Source of the DNA: JAIVJG01 sp964236735
GTDB lineage: Bacteria; Acidobacteriota; Blastocatellia; Pyrinomonadales; Pyrinomonadaceae
Assembly: GCA_964236735.1 (NCBI GenBank)
Contig: CAXSFM010000022.1
Coordinates: forward strand, 8,680 to 72,679
DNA: 64,000 nucleotides
Direction: 5' to 3'
This document shows, piece by piece, positions 1 to 8,500 of this stretch. The translations under genes were made by a program, and so were the position numbers. The stretch's first letter is position 1. Each line of letters opens with the position of its first letter. The notes beneath the pieces were generated by a model. It worked only from the letters and a program-made list of their open reading frames with translations. It was not told where the DNA came from and did no database searches.

Positions 1-323
1 ACGACGAGTTTGACGAAGAAGTGCGCGCGCAAATTTATCAGGAACCGAGCGGCTCGTACCTACTCGACGGAATGCTCGCCGTGCGCGATGCCAATCGCCA
101 CTTTAACTTGAAGCTCGACGAAGATGCCGGCTACACGACGATGGCGGGATTTCTGCTCGCGCAGTCCGGGCGACTGCTGCGTCCCGGCGAGATCATCGAA
201 CACGAAGGCGGCACGTTCATCGTCGAACAGGTTGACCGCCGACGCATCCGACGCATCCGCTTCAAGCCCGCGCCAACCGCGAACGTCGTCACGGCTGACG
301 ACAGCAAAGAAGCCACCGTCTAA
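1..323 (+). CDS. CorC/HlyC-family (CBS-pair) membrane-associated protein, C-terminal fragment
   Basis: The reading frame is open from the left edge to the TAA at 321-323, so the gene is 5'-truncated by the window. The visible ~106 residues match the CorC_HlyC (transporter-associated) domain that ends TlyC/CorC-type proteins: a DGMLAVRDANRHFNLKL segment, a GYTTMAGFLLAQSGRLLRPGE segment and a basic final strand. In this family the domain follows DUF21 and CBS domains and is tied to ion (Mg/Co) efflux or its regulation. The upstream domains are not visible, so the transport role is inferred from the family. A 40-codon membrane-peptide ORF follows on the same strand. Confidence 0.8.
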   Translation, partial: DEFDEEVRAQIYQEPSGSYLLDGMLAVRDANRHFNLKLDEDAGYTTMAGFLLAQSGRLLRPGEIIEHEGGTFIVEQVDRRRIRRIRFKPAPTANVVTADDSKEATV

Positions 324-356
324 ATTTTCATCAAGCAAAGCGAAGGGATTTGAGAG

Positions 357-479
357 ATGGAGGATGCGGGCACGCGCGAGTTGGTCTTGGTGCTGGTGGT
401 GATGCTGGCGGTGCTGTTGTTCTGCATCGTCGCCGTTGTGATCTTTATCCGCACATGGCGGAAGGAACGAAAGAAGTGA
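357..479 (+). CDS. 40-residue single-pass membrane peptide
   Basis: The ATG at 357 has purine-rich sequence upstream (GAAGGGA and GAGAG) and the frame runs to TGA at 477-479. The translation has a short acidic N-terminus (MEDAGTRE), about 23 uninterrupted hydrophobic residues, then a basic tail (RTWRKERKK). This fits a single transmembrane helix with the tail in the cytoplasm. It lies 33 bp after the CorC/HlyC-like gene on the same strand and could be a small partner of it. The family is not recognised. The ORF is very short, but its clean hydrophobic and positive-inside design argues for a real gene. Confidence 0.55.
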   Translation: MEDAGTRELVLVLVVMLAVLLFCIVAVVIFIRTWRKERKK

Positions 480-494
480 ACGACGGCCTCTCGC

Positions 495-1292
495 CTACTT
501 CGCGATTTTCTTCAATATCCGTCCAATCTGATTGCGCGCGATGAGCGGGAGGCGTTCGTCCGTGGAGAGGTCGCGCAGCAGCGGGACGAGTTGCTGCGGG
601 TCGGAGAGGCCTTTGAGTCTGAGAAGTATTTCGAGACGGTCGAGCAGTTTCGGCATGTCGAGCGGACGATTCTCGCGCGCGACGCCCAAGTCGAAGACGA
701 GAATTGTTTGTTCAGCGACGCGGCGATATTCGTCTGCGAGTTGCGTGGCCTGCGGGTTGATGCTGTAGATAAATTCCGTCGCTCGCTCGCGCCCGTTGCG
801 ACGCACGCGCAACTGTTTCGTGCCGACGTTGGCGAGTTTCGTGTTCCCCGTATCGAGATTCACGTCACCGCTCAAGTAGTCGAGCGCAGCCCACAGCGCG
901 TTGACGCGAGCGAGCGTCGCGGGCGCAAGTTCGAGCGGCTCGACGAGCGGTTCCTCATCGCCCTTGCGCGTGAACTTGACCGTCCCGCGTCCCGCCGCAT
1001 CATGCTCAATCTGAATGTTGTTGACGACGAAATCGGGCTGCTTGAAATCATAGAAGAAACGCTCGTCGCTCTTTTCACCCTCCGGCTTCGGAGTCTCCGT
1101 TGATGAAGTGGACGCAGATGATGATGCTGCTGCTGGCGGCGCGTTTGGAGTAGATTGCTGAGGCGCGGTCTTCTCTGCGGGTCTGACGGTGACTTTATTC
1201 TGCGCGACAACCGCAGTAGTGCAAAGAGCCGCGCTGAGGATGGCAAGCGCGGCTGCGATGATCTTGATAAAATTTGTTCGCGTCGTACTCAC
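495..1292 (-). CDS. Secreted hypothetical protein
   Basis: The 265-residue product begins with a basic stretch and a hydrophobic signal peptide (about residues 8-30, ending near TAVVAQ). A Pro/Ser/Thr/Ala-rich linker follows (about 35-72), then a ~190-residue soluble domain with several conserved-looking Arg/Glu segments and a helical C-terminus (LRDLSTDERLPLIARNQIG). No known family was recognised. It starts with GTG and its first bases overlap the TGA of smc (GTGA arrangement), so the two are very probably translationally coupled. It ends convergently with the 40-residue membrane peptide. Confidence 0.7.
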   Translation of the reverse strand: MSTTRTNFIKIIAAALAILSAALCTTAVVAQNKVTVRPAEKTAPQQSTPNAPPAAASSSASTSSTETPKPEGEKSDERFFYDFKQPDFVVNNIQIEHDAAGRGTVKFTRKGDEEPLVEPLELAPATLARVNALWAALDYLSGDVNLDTGNTKLANVGTKQLRVRRNGRERATEFIYSINPQATQLADEYRRVAEQTILVFDLGVARENRPLDMPKLLDRLEILLRLKGLSDPQQLVPLLRDLSTDERLPLIARNQIGRILKKIAK

Positions 1293-4200
1293 TCGAATTT
1301 CACGGACACCAATCTGGAGACGCCCACCTCTTCCATCGTCACGCCGTAGAGCGCGCGCGCCATCTCCATCGTCCGCTTGTTGTGCGTGATGACGAGGAAC
1401 TGCGTCTCGGCGCTCATCTCCACAATCTTGGCGGCGAAGCGCGTGATGTTCGCTTCGTCGAGCGGCGCGTCAACCTCATCGAGCAGGCAGAAGGGCGAAG
1501 GGCGATACCTGAAGATGGCGAGCACGAGCGCGAGCGCGGCCATCGCTTTCTCGCCGCCGGAGAGAAGCATCACGCTTTGAAGACGCTTGCCCGGCGGTTG
1601 CGCCACGATGTCTATGCCGGACTCCAGCACGTCGTCGGCGTCAATCATGCTCATCTCGCCGCGCCCGCCGCCGAAAAGTTCGAGGAAGAACTGCGTAAAG
1701 TTTCGATTGATTTCCTCGAAGGCGTGGCGGAAACGCTCGCGCGAGCGACGCTTGATTTCGCGCAGCGCCTCGTCCGTTGATTTGATGCCGTCGAGTATGT
1801 CCTGACGTTGCGCGGTGAGGAAAGTGAAACGCTCTTCCGACTCCGTCAACTCTTCGAGCGCCATCATGTTGACCGCGCCGAAACTCTCTGCGCGCGCGCG
1901 CAATTCTTCCAGACGCGCGCGGGACGCTTCGAGATCAAAATTCTCTTCCACCACAGTCGCGCTCGCGATTTCTTCAAGCGTCTGGCTCAACTCGTTGACG
2001 CACGACTCGCGCACGAAGTTGAGCCGCGCCGCCGTCTCGGCCTTTTGCACTTCCATCGCCGCACGCGCATCACGCGCTGATGCCGCGCGAGCGTGCAACT
2101 CGGTCAACTCAAAGGCCAGCGCGTCGGCACGCTCGCGCGCGTCCGCCAGTTGCATTGAGGCGCGCTCGACTTCACTTTCAAGTGAAGCGCGCACGCCCGC
2201 AACTTGTCCCGCGTTCTCGTCAATCTCCGTCAGCGAGCGACGCAAATCCGCGAGTCGCGTGTTAATTTCCGCGACTTCCAAATCGTGCCGCTCGATGCGC
2301 GCGTGCAACTCGCCGGACTCCGCCTCCATGCGGCGTATCTCGGCGGCGGTGGCGCGGCGTCGTTCGGCGGCGGCGGCGGCCAGCGCGCGCTGGCTGCTCA
2401 GATGCTCGCTCTCGCTCTCGGCGGTGCGACGCGCAGCAGAGAGCGTCTCAGCCGCCAGCGCGACTTCCTGCGTCGCGGCGAGACGCGCGGCTTCGGCGGC
2501 TTCCGCCTCGGCAATCTGCAACGCGCGACGCTCCTGCAACTCTCCCCGCTCGACACCGAGACGCGCGGCATCGTCCGCCACGACACGTATATGCCGCTCG
2601 GCGCGCTCAATCTCCTGCGCGAACTGCGCGGCGTTCAATTCGCGCGCGACGTGCTCGCGCTCCTCGCGCCCGATGTGCTCGTTGAGGTGCAGGTAAATGT
2701 CTTCCAACTCGCCCAGACGACGGCGCGCGAGCGTGGCCTGCGCGTCGGCGAAACCGAGTTCTTCCGCGAGTTCGATGGCGCGCGCTTCAAGCTCGCGCAT
2801 CTCGCGTTTGAAGGCCAGCAGGCCACCGCCGCCCTCTTCCGCGCCCTTCGCATCGCCTGCGCCGACGAGTTGCCCGCCCGCGACCCACTCGCCGCGCGCC
2901 GTCACGTACATCCTGCCCGTCGCCAGAGAGCGCATCGTCGCCTGATCCAGATTCTCGGCGACGCGCGCATTCATCTCGCGCGTCAGCGTGCGGCTCAGGA
3001 CGTTCGCGATTTCACGCGGCGCGCCGAGCAGAGACGCGACGAGCACGCCCTCGTCTTCCGCGTTCGTCATCGCCGATTGATACGCACTGCTGACATGACC
3101 GCTGCTGCCGCGAGTCTCGTCGTCATCTTCAGAGCCGCCGTCCGCTTCGCCGCCATGCAATCCTGCGACGAGGAAAGTCGCGCGGCCTGCGCCCATCTTT
3201 TGCAGCCAGGCGGCGGCGCGGATGGCGTCGTCCGGCGTCGGCACGATGACGGATTGAAGGTACGGGCCGAAGACGCTCTCGACGGCGCGCTCCCAACGCG
3301 GCTCGACGTTGAGCACGTCGGCGAGCGTGCCGATGAAATGAAAATCCTTTGGCGCAGAAGACATGCCCGCGCCCGACGACGCGCTCTCCGAGAAGATGCG
3401 CTGCACGGCCTGCGAATAAAGAGCGCGTTGCGCGTCGAGTTCCTGCAAAGTGTCGAGACGATGACGAACACGCGCCGCATCATCACGCACGCGCGCGTGC
3501 TCGACCGAGGCGTGCGCGACCGTCTCGCGCGCCTCGGCCAGACTACGCGCCGACGCTTCGCGCTCCTCAAGCAGCAAATCAATCCGCGCGCGTGCTTCGC
3601 GAATAATCTCCTGCAAGCCTTCGTGCTGCTCGCGCGCTTCACTGTGGACGGCGGCGGCGCGCTCGCCCTCACGCGCAAGTCCTTCGGCCTGCACCGAGAG
3701 TTTGTCGAGCGCGACTTCAAGCTGTCGCCCGATCTCGGACAGACGCTCGGCGGCAGCCGTGTGCGTCAACAATTCGGCGCGTGAATTTTCGATAATCGCT
3801 TCGGCCTCCAAGACCTCCACGATACGGCGCGCGTAAGAATTTTCCGCCTCTTCGAGTTGTCGCGCCTTCTCGTCGTTGGCCTCGCGCAGTTGCACGTCCG
3901 TCAGCAGCAGCGCCTCGCTCTCGACCTCGACCGTCGCGAGGCGCGCGCGCACGACCTCGGTTTCGTGGCGCACTTCCGCGACCCTTCTTTCCAGCGCGCC
4001 AATCTGGTCTTCCGTGTACGTTCGCTCGCGCTCGCGTCTATCGCTCTGCAAGGCCGCTTCGGAGACGGCGGCGCGCGTCGTCGCCAACTCTTCCTCGCGC
4101 AGGCGGGCGTCCGTCGTCGCCTGCCGCGCGGATTCTTCGCTCGTTTCGAGTTCTTCGGTGAGCGCGTCCGCCTCCTCATTGGCCGACGCAAGACGCGCGC

Positions 4201-5299
4201 GCAATTCTTCTAACTGCGTGGTCAGAGCGCGCTCGTCCGCCGCGTAAACCGTGCGGAGCAATTCGCGCAACTCTTCACGCACTTGTCCGTAACGTCGCGC
4301 CTTCGTCGCCTGCCGGCGCAGGCTGTTCACCTGTTTCTCGATTTCCGAGATGATGTCGGAGAGACGATGAAGATTCGTCCGCGCGCCTTCGAGACGAGCT
4401 TCGGCGGCACGCTGGCGCACGCGAAATTTCGTGATGCCGGCGGCTTCTTCGATGAGCGTGCGGCGATCCGAGGGCTTCGCGGAGAGAATCTGACCGATGC
4501 GTCCCTGCTCGATAATCGCGTAGTGCGCGCCCGACAAACCCGTGCCGGAGAAAAGGTCTTGAATGTCTCGCAGGCGGCAGACGCGCCCGTTCAAAAGATA
4601 CTCGCTCTCGCCGGAGCGATAGAGGCGGCGCGTGACGGCGACCGTCTCGCCCGGCGCGAAACCGAGAGCCATCCGGCGCGGACGCCAATGACGCTTGTGC
4701 GGGACGCGCGTCTTCGTCGCCTGTTGAACTTCAATTTCCGTTTGGCCGTCAGCGGTTCCCGTCGCCGCCTCGCTCACAGCTTGCACGGCCTGCAACTGTG
4801 TGACTTCATCCGATGAAAGTGAAATTTCAGATGGGGTGAGCGCGGCGGACGTGCCGGGCGCGGCGGTCAGAGAAGCTTCCGTATCAGCGGGCGGCGCGGA
4901 CTCGTGCGTCTCCGTCGCTTCGGCGGACATCATGGCGGGAAGGAATTTATCTTCGACGACTTCGGCCTGCTCGTCCAATTCTTCGAGCGTGGAGTCTATG
5001 TCTTCGATGTCCGGCTCTTCTTCAATCGTCTCGTCGCGCACCATGTGCAGGACGACTTCGGACATGCCGCTCGGCTGGCGATTGCGCGAGCCTTGAAAGA
5101 TCACATCCTTCATCTCGCCGCCGCGCAGGCTCTTGGCGCGCTGCTCGCCGAGCACCCACGAAATCGCATCCGAGACGTTCGATTTGCCGCAACCGTTGGG
5201 GCCGACGATGGCCGTGATGCCGCTGCCGGTGAAGATGAGTTCGGTATGATCGGCGAATGATTTGAAGCCTGTGATTTCGAGTCGCTGAAGCTTGAACAT
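1289..5299 (-). CDS. smc: Chromosome segregation protein SMC
   Basis: This is a 1336-residue SMC ATPase, which loops and compacts DNA with ScpA/ScpB. Walker A GPNGCGKS is at residues 33-40. Long coiled coils lie at about 290-640 and 800-1170. The hinge, with FIGTLADVLNVEPRWERAV, falls at about 645-790. The C-terminal head carries LLSGGEKAMAALALVLA (signature, about 1240) and Walker B with FCLLDEVDAPLDEAN. The protein is longer than usual (about 1180 residues) mainly because about 125 acidic and Ala/Thr/Ser-rich residues (about 90-218) are inserted in the N-terminal head before the VTRRLYRSGESEYLLNG strand. The start at 5299 matches the canonical MFKLQRLEITGFKSF. Confidence 0.97.
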   Translation of the reverse strand: MFKLQRLEITGFKSFADHTELIFTGSGITAIVGPNGCGKSNVSDAISWVLGEQRAKSLRGGEMKDVIFQGSRNRQPSGMSEVVLHMVRDETIEEEPDIEDIDSTLEELDEQAEVVEDKFLPAMMSAEATETHESAPPADTEASLTAAPGTSAALTPSEISLSSDEVTQLQAVQAVSEAATGTADGQTEIEVQQATKTRVPHKRHWRPRRMALGFAPGETVAVTRRLYRSGESEYLLNGRVCRLRDIQDLFSGTGLSGAHYAIIEQGRIGQILSAKPSDRRTLIEEAAGITKFRVRQRAAEARLEGARTNLHRLSDIISEIEKQVNSLRRQATKARRYGQVREELRELLRTVYAADERALTTQLEELRARLASANEEADALTEELETSEESARQATTDARLREEELATTRAAVSEAALQSDRRERERTYTEDQIGALERRVAEVRHETEVVRARLATVEVESEALLLTDVQLREANDEKARQLEEAENSYARRIVEVLEAEAIIENSRAELLTHTAAAERLSEIGRQLEVALDKLSVQAEGLAREGERAAAVHSEAREQHEGLQEIIREARARIDLLLEEREASARSLAEARETVAHASVEHARVRDDAARVRHRLDTLQELDAQRALYSQAVQRIFSESASSGAGMSSAPKDFHFIGTLADVLNVEPRWERAVESVFGPYLQSVIVPTPDDAIRAAAWLQKMGAGRATFLVAGLHGGEADGGSEDDDETRGSSGHVSSAYQSAMTNAEDEGVLVASLLGAPREIANVLSRTLTREMNARVAENLDQATMRSLATGRMYVTARGEWVAGGQLVGAGDAKGAEEGGGGLLAFKREMRELEARAIELAEELGFADAQATLARRRLGELEDIYLHLNEHIGREEREHVARELNAAQFAQEIERAERHIRVVADDAARLGVERGELQERRALQIAEAEAAEAARLAATQEVALAAETLSAARRTAESESEHLSSQRALAAAAAERRRATAAEIRRMEAESGELHARIERHDLEVAEINTRLADLRRSLTEIDENAGQVAGVRASLESEVERASMQLADARERADALAFELTELHARAASARDARAAMEVQKAETAARLNFVRESCVNELSQTLEEIASATVVEENFDLEASRARLEELRARAESFGAVNMMALEELTESEERFTFLTAQRQDILDGIKSTDEALREIKRRSRERFRHAFEEINRNFTQFFLELFGGGRGEMSMIDADDVLESGIDIVAQPPGKRLQSVMLLSGGEKAMAALALVLAIFRYRPSPFCLLDEVDAPLDEANITRFAAKIVEMSAETQFLVITHNKRTMEMARALYGVTMEEVGVSRLVSVKFE

Positions 5300-5499
5300 G
5301 TTCTCGTATTAACTTTCGTATCGGACGGCTAGGGGGCGCAAGGCGGCGCGACAAAGCACAGCCCATAGAGCGCCTATGGGAGAGGCACACTATATGTTGG
5401 AGCGCGCGACGATGTCAAACTGAAACTTTAAGTGAAAAGCGTTTATTGCTGGCAATATGCGGCTTAATCAACCAGCGAGCGCGCGAGTCGTTCCGGGCG
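5300..5499. other. Intergenic region upstream of smc
   Basis: This region separates smc from the terminator of the next minus-strand gene. It contains a small inverted repeat CCCATAG (5362-5368) / CTATGGG (5374-5380). It presumably holds the smc promoter, but no convincing -35/-10 pair was identified. Confidence 0.4.
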
Positions 5500-5555
5500 C
5501 ATTGAAAGAAAGAGAAAGCGGCGCACACTTCCACCCGTGTGAAAGTGTGCGCCGC
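5500..5555 (-). terminator. Rho-independent terminator after the 1641-residue exported protein gene
   Basis: On the minus strand a perfect 13-bp stem (5555-5543 with 5530-5518) closes a 12-nt loop. A pyrimidine/T-rich run CTTTCTCTTTCTTTC follows at 5519-5504. It begins about 20 nt after the TAA of the upstream minus-strand gene. Confidence 0.8.
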
Positions 5556-5575
5556 TGTTTAGTTTAAGGCGCGCG

Positions 5576-8500
5576 CTATTCCGCCAGGCTGTCGGCCTTG
5601 AACGGCGTCGCGTGGATGAATCGCAGAGAGTCCGCGAGTTGCATCCTCCATCTCTGCGCTGTGTCAGCCACTTCACCCGGCCCCTGCTGATTGCCGCCAG
5701 ACGCGCCGTAGAAGCGTTGGCGATATTCGAGTGACTCGATGAAGGCTCGAACCATCTCGGCGCGTCGGACACGCGCGAGAGCGACCTGCTCGTCACGCAC
5801 GTTCTCCCCCGGCTGCGTGAACTGATTCATCTTCGCCAGCCAGAAGTCGTAGCCGGAGAAGTTGTTGTCGGGCGCGTCGTCCGGGTTGCGTCGCAGGTAA
5901 CCGTAATACTGCAACAGGACGAACGCAGGGTTGTACTGGGCGATATAAACCGAGTCGCTGTCGGCGACGCTCTTAAGAGCCGCCGTGCGTCCGGCCAGAT
6001 TGCCCGTGCCGTATGCGCTGATGGCCGCGTTGCGTTCGGCGGTGGTCGGCGTGACGCCAGTGTTCGTGAAAAGTTTGTCCACGTAATTCGCCGCCGTCGA
6101 GCCTTGCGGGAACTGCGCGACAAACTCCGCGCGTGTGACGAAGTCTTCAAGGTACTTCTGCTTATTCGTGTCGAGTTGCTGCTGGTATCCCGCCTGCCCG
6201 ACGATGACGCCGTCGCCAATCTCGCGCTGGTCGCGCAGGTAGGGCAGATAACGCGGATTGCTCTTCGCATTGCCGAACGCGGCTTTGTTCGTGCGAATGA
6301 CGAAGTAGCCGGTCTGCTGAAATTCTATCGAGAGGAAGAACGCGGTTGACATGTCCACGCGACGCTCCTGACGACATTGCGCGTTTCCGGCTCCGCACGA
6401 CTCGATGCTGTTCGTCCAGAAATCCTCGCCCGACTGATCGCTCTGGCGGTAGAGGAAATCGTGATAGTGCTGGCTGGCGAAGATACGCGAGTCGTCAATC
6501 GGATTCGACGTGCCTTCGCTCGCATCGTCGGCGATGACGACCTCCGCCGTACTCGTCACGCCGAGCGTCGTGCCGCCGGTCGGATTGCTTAAGACAAGCG
6601 TGGCGCGCTCGATTCCCTCAACGTAAGCGTCTTCGTTGACGAGGAAGTTGAAAGTCTTCTGCGTGTCTCCGGCCTCAAAGACCAACTGGCCTGTGGCGAG
6701 CGTGAAATCGCCCTTTTGTTTGGCCGTGCCGTCGTTGCTGTTGTAATCAACTGTCGCGCGCGTGCTGGTGACTCCGGCGCGCGTGACGGTGATAGTGACG
6801 AAGGTCTGGTCTTCCTGCACCGGATAACTCGCCGAACTGAACTGGAAGGTCGAGGTCGGCGGCGGTGTCGGTGTCGGCGTCGCTGTCGGAGTAGGCGTCG
6901 GCGTCGCCGTCGGAGTTGGTGTCGGCGTTGCTGTCGGCGTCGGTGTTGGCGTCGCCGTAGGTGTTGGTGTTGGCGTTGGCGTTGGTGTCGCCGTTGGAGT
7001 TGGAGTTGGTGTCGCCGTTGGTGTCGGAGTAGGCGTTGCTGTTGGTGTCGGTGTTGCCGTCGGAGTTGGTGTCGGACTCGGCTCACCCGTCGGACACGTT
7101 GAACTGCCGGAGAGCGTGTAATTGCCTTCGCCGGTGATGTCGGCGGCGGTGCGCTGCGACTTCATCACCTGTTCGGGTTGATTGAGAAACGTTCTGGCAT
7201 TGATAGCGCTCAAAGACTGGCCGGCCTGAACGTTTTCCGCTTTGCTGTTCGCGAGCGTGATGGTGATGACGCCCGTCGTCGCGTTGTAGCTGCCGCTGTC
7301 GGCGTCGCCGAGTTTAATCGCCATGTTGGCGTTCGGGTCCGGGTCAGTGGTCGCGAGCGGGATGCCGAATTTGCCGTACTCGTATCTGACCGCGCCGGTG
7401 GCGTCGGACTTCATCGCCACGTAGTAGCGGTCGAATTGCGGCTCCGGCATTTGACGGCTCCAGATGATGAACCACTGGCTGTTGGGCGGAGCTTGCCCGG
7501 TCGTTGACTGCCCGACCTTCATCGTGAAGACCAGACGGTTGACGCTATCGGACTGAATCGGTTCAGCGACGGAGACAGTTTTGATGTCCAACTCAGGCGA
7601 GGCCGGAACGTTGGGAGCCGAGTCGAAATCGTCTTGAATGACGGTGCGTCCCGGCGCGGTGCAGGGCGATTGAAGCACCGTCGGAGCGACTGTGCCGCAG
7701 GTGGCCGGACTCTGACCGGCGGAACTGACCGCCGCGACGCGGTAACGATCCGTCGCCGTGCCCGTCGTGTCCACATAACTGAAGACGTTCGGGCCGACGT
7801 TGGCAATCGCAGACTCCTGCCCGCCTCTCGTGCGATAGACGATGTACCCGGTGATCGGCGCGTCGCTGTCGGGCTGCTGCCACCTGACTGTGACGGAGGC
7901 CGTATCTGGATTGTACTCGGCGGTCGTCAAAGGTTGACGCGGGACGCTGACGCCGGTCGTGTCGAACTGCGCGCGCAACGTCTTGCCGCCCGTCTGACGA
8001 ATGATGGTCGCTTTGTCTGTGCCGTCGTTATCGAAACGTGTGCTGTTCAGGCCATCGTTGTTTTTGTCTTTGCCCTGAATACATTCATTGGTGATACAGC
8101 CGTCGGCGTAGGCGGCGAGGACGCGGCCTTTCTCGTCCATCGTCACGTCGTTGAAATCGAGCAGGTTGCGCGTGCCCGAAGGACACGTCGTGCCGATGGT
8201 GCAGACGACGCCGCGCTGGACGGGGTCTTTCGGCGTCGCGTTCGTGGTGACATAAGTTTTGCCTCCATCGTAAGTCGTCGCGATGTAACCGTACCAGGTT
8301 CCATTGAAGGCTTTGGTCGTGTCGGTATCGCCCGCCGTGTCGCCGTCTCTGCCTTCCGGCATGTTAGTGCCGAGGAAGAAGAATGCGGCGCGGTCATCGT
8401 CTCCGGCGACCACCTGCGGGAAGACCGTACTCTTGATGTTGAAAGTAGCGCCGACGTTTTGATCGTCAGTCCACGTCACGCCCTTGTCACGCGAGACGGC

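Noticed and set aside
2204..3784. 526-codon ORF antisense to smc
   Set aside because: It is a shadow of smc in a GC-rich gene; Arg/Ala-rich with no ribosome-binding site and no family features.
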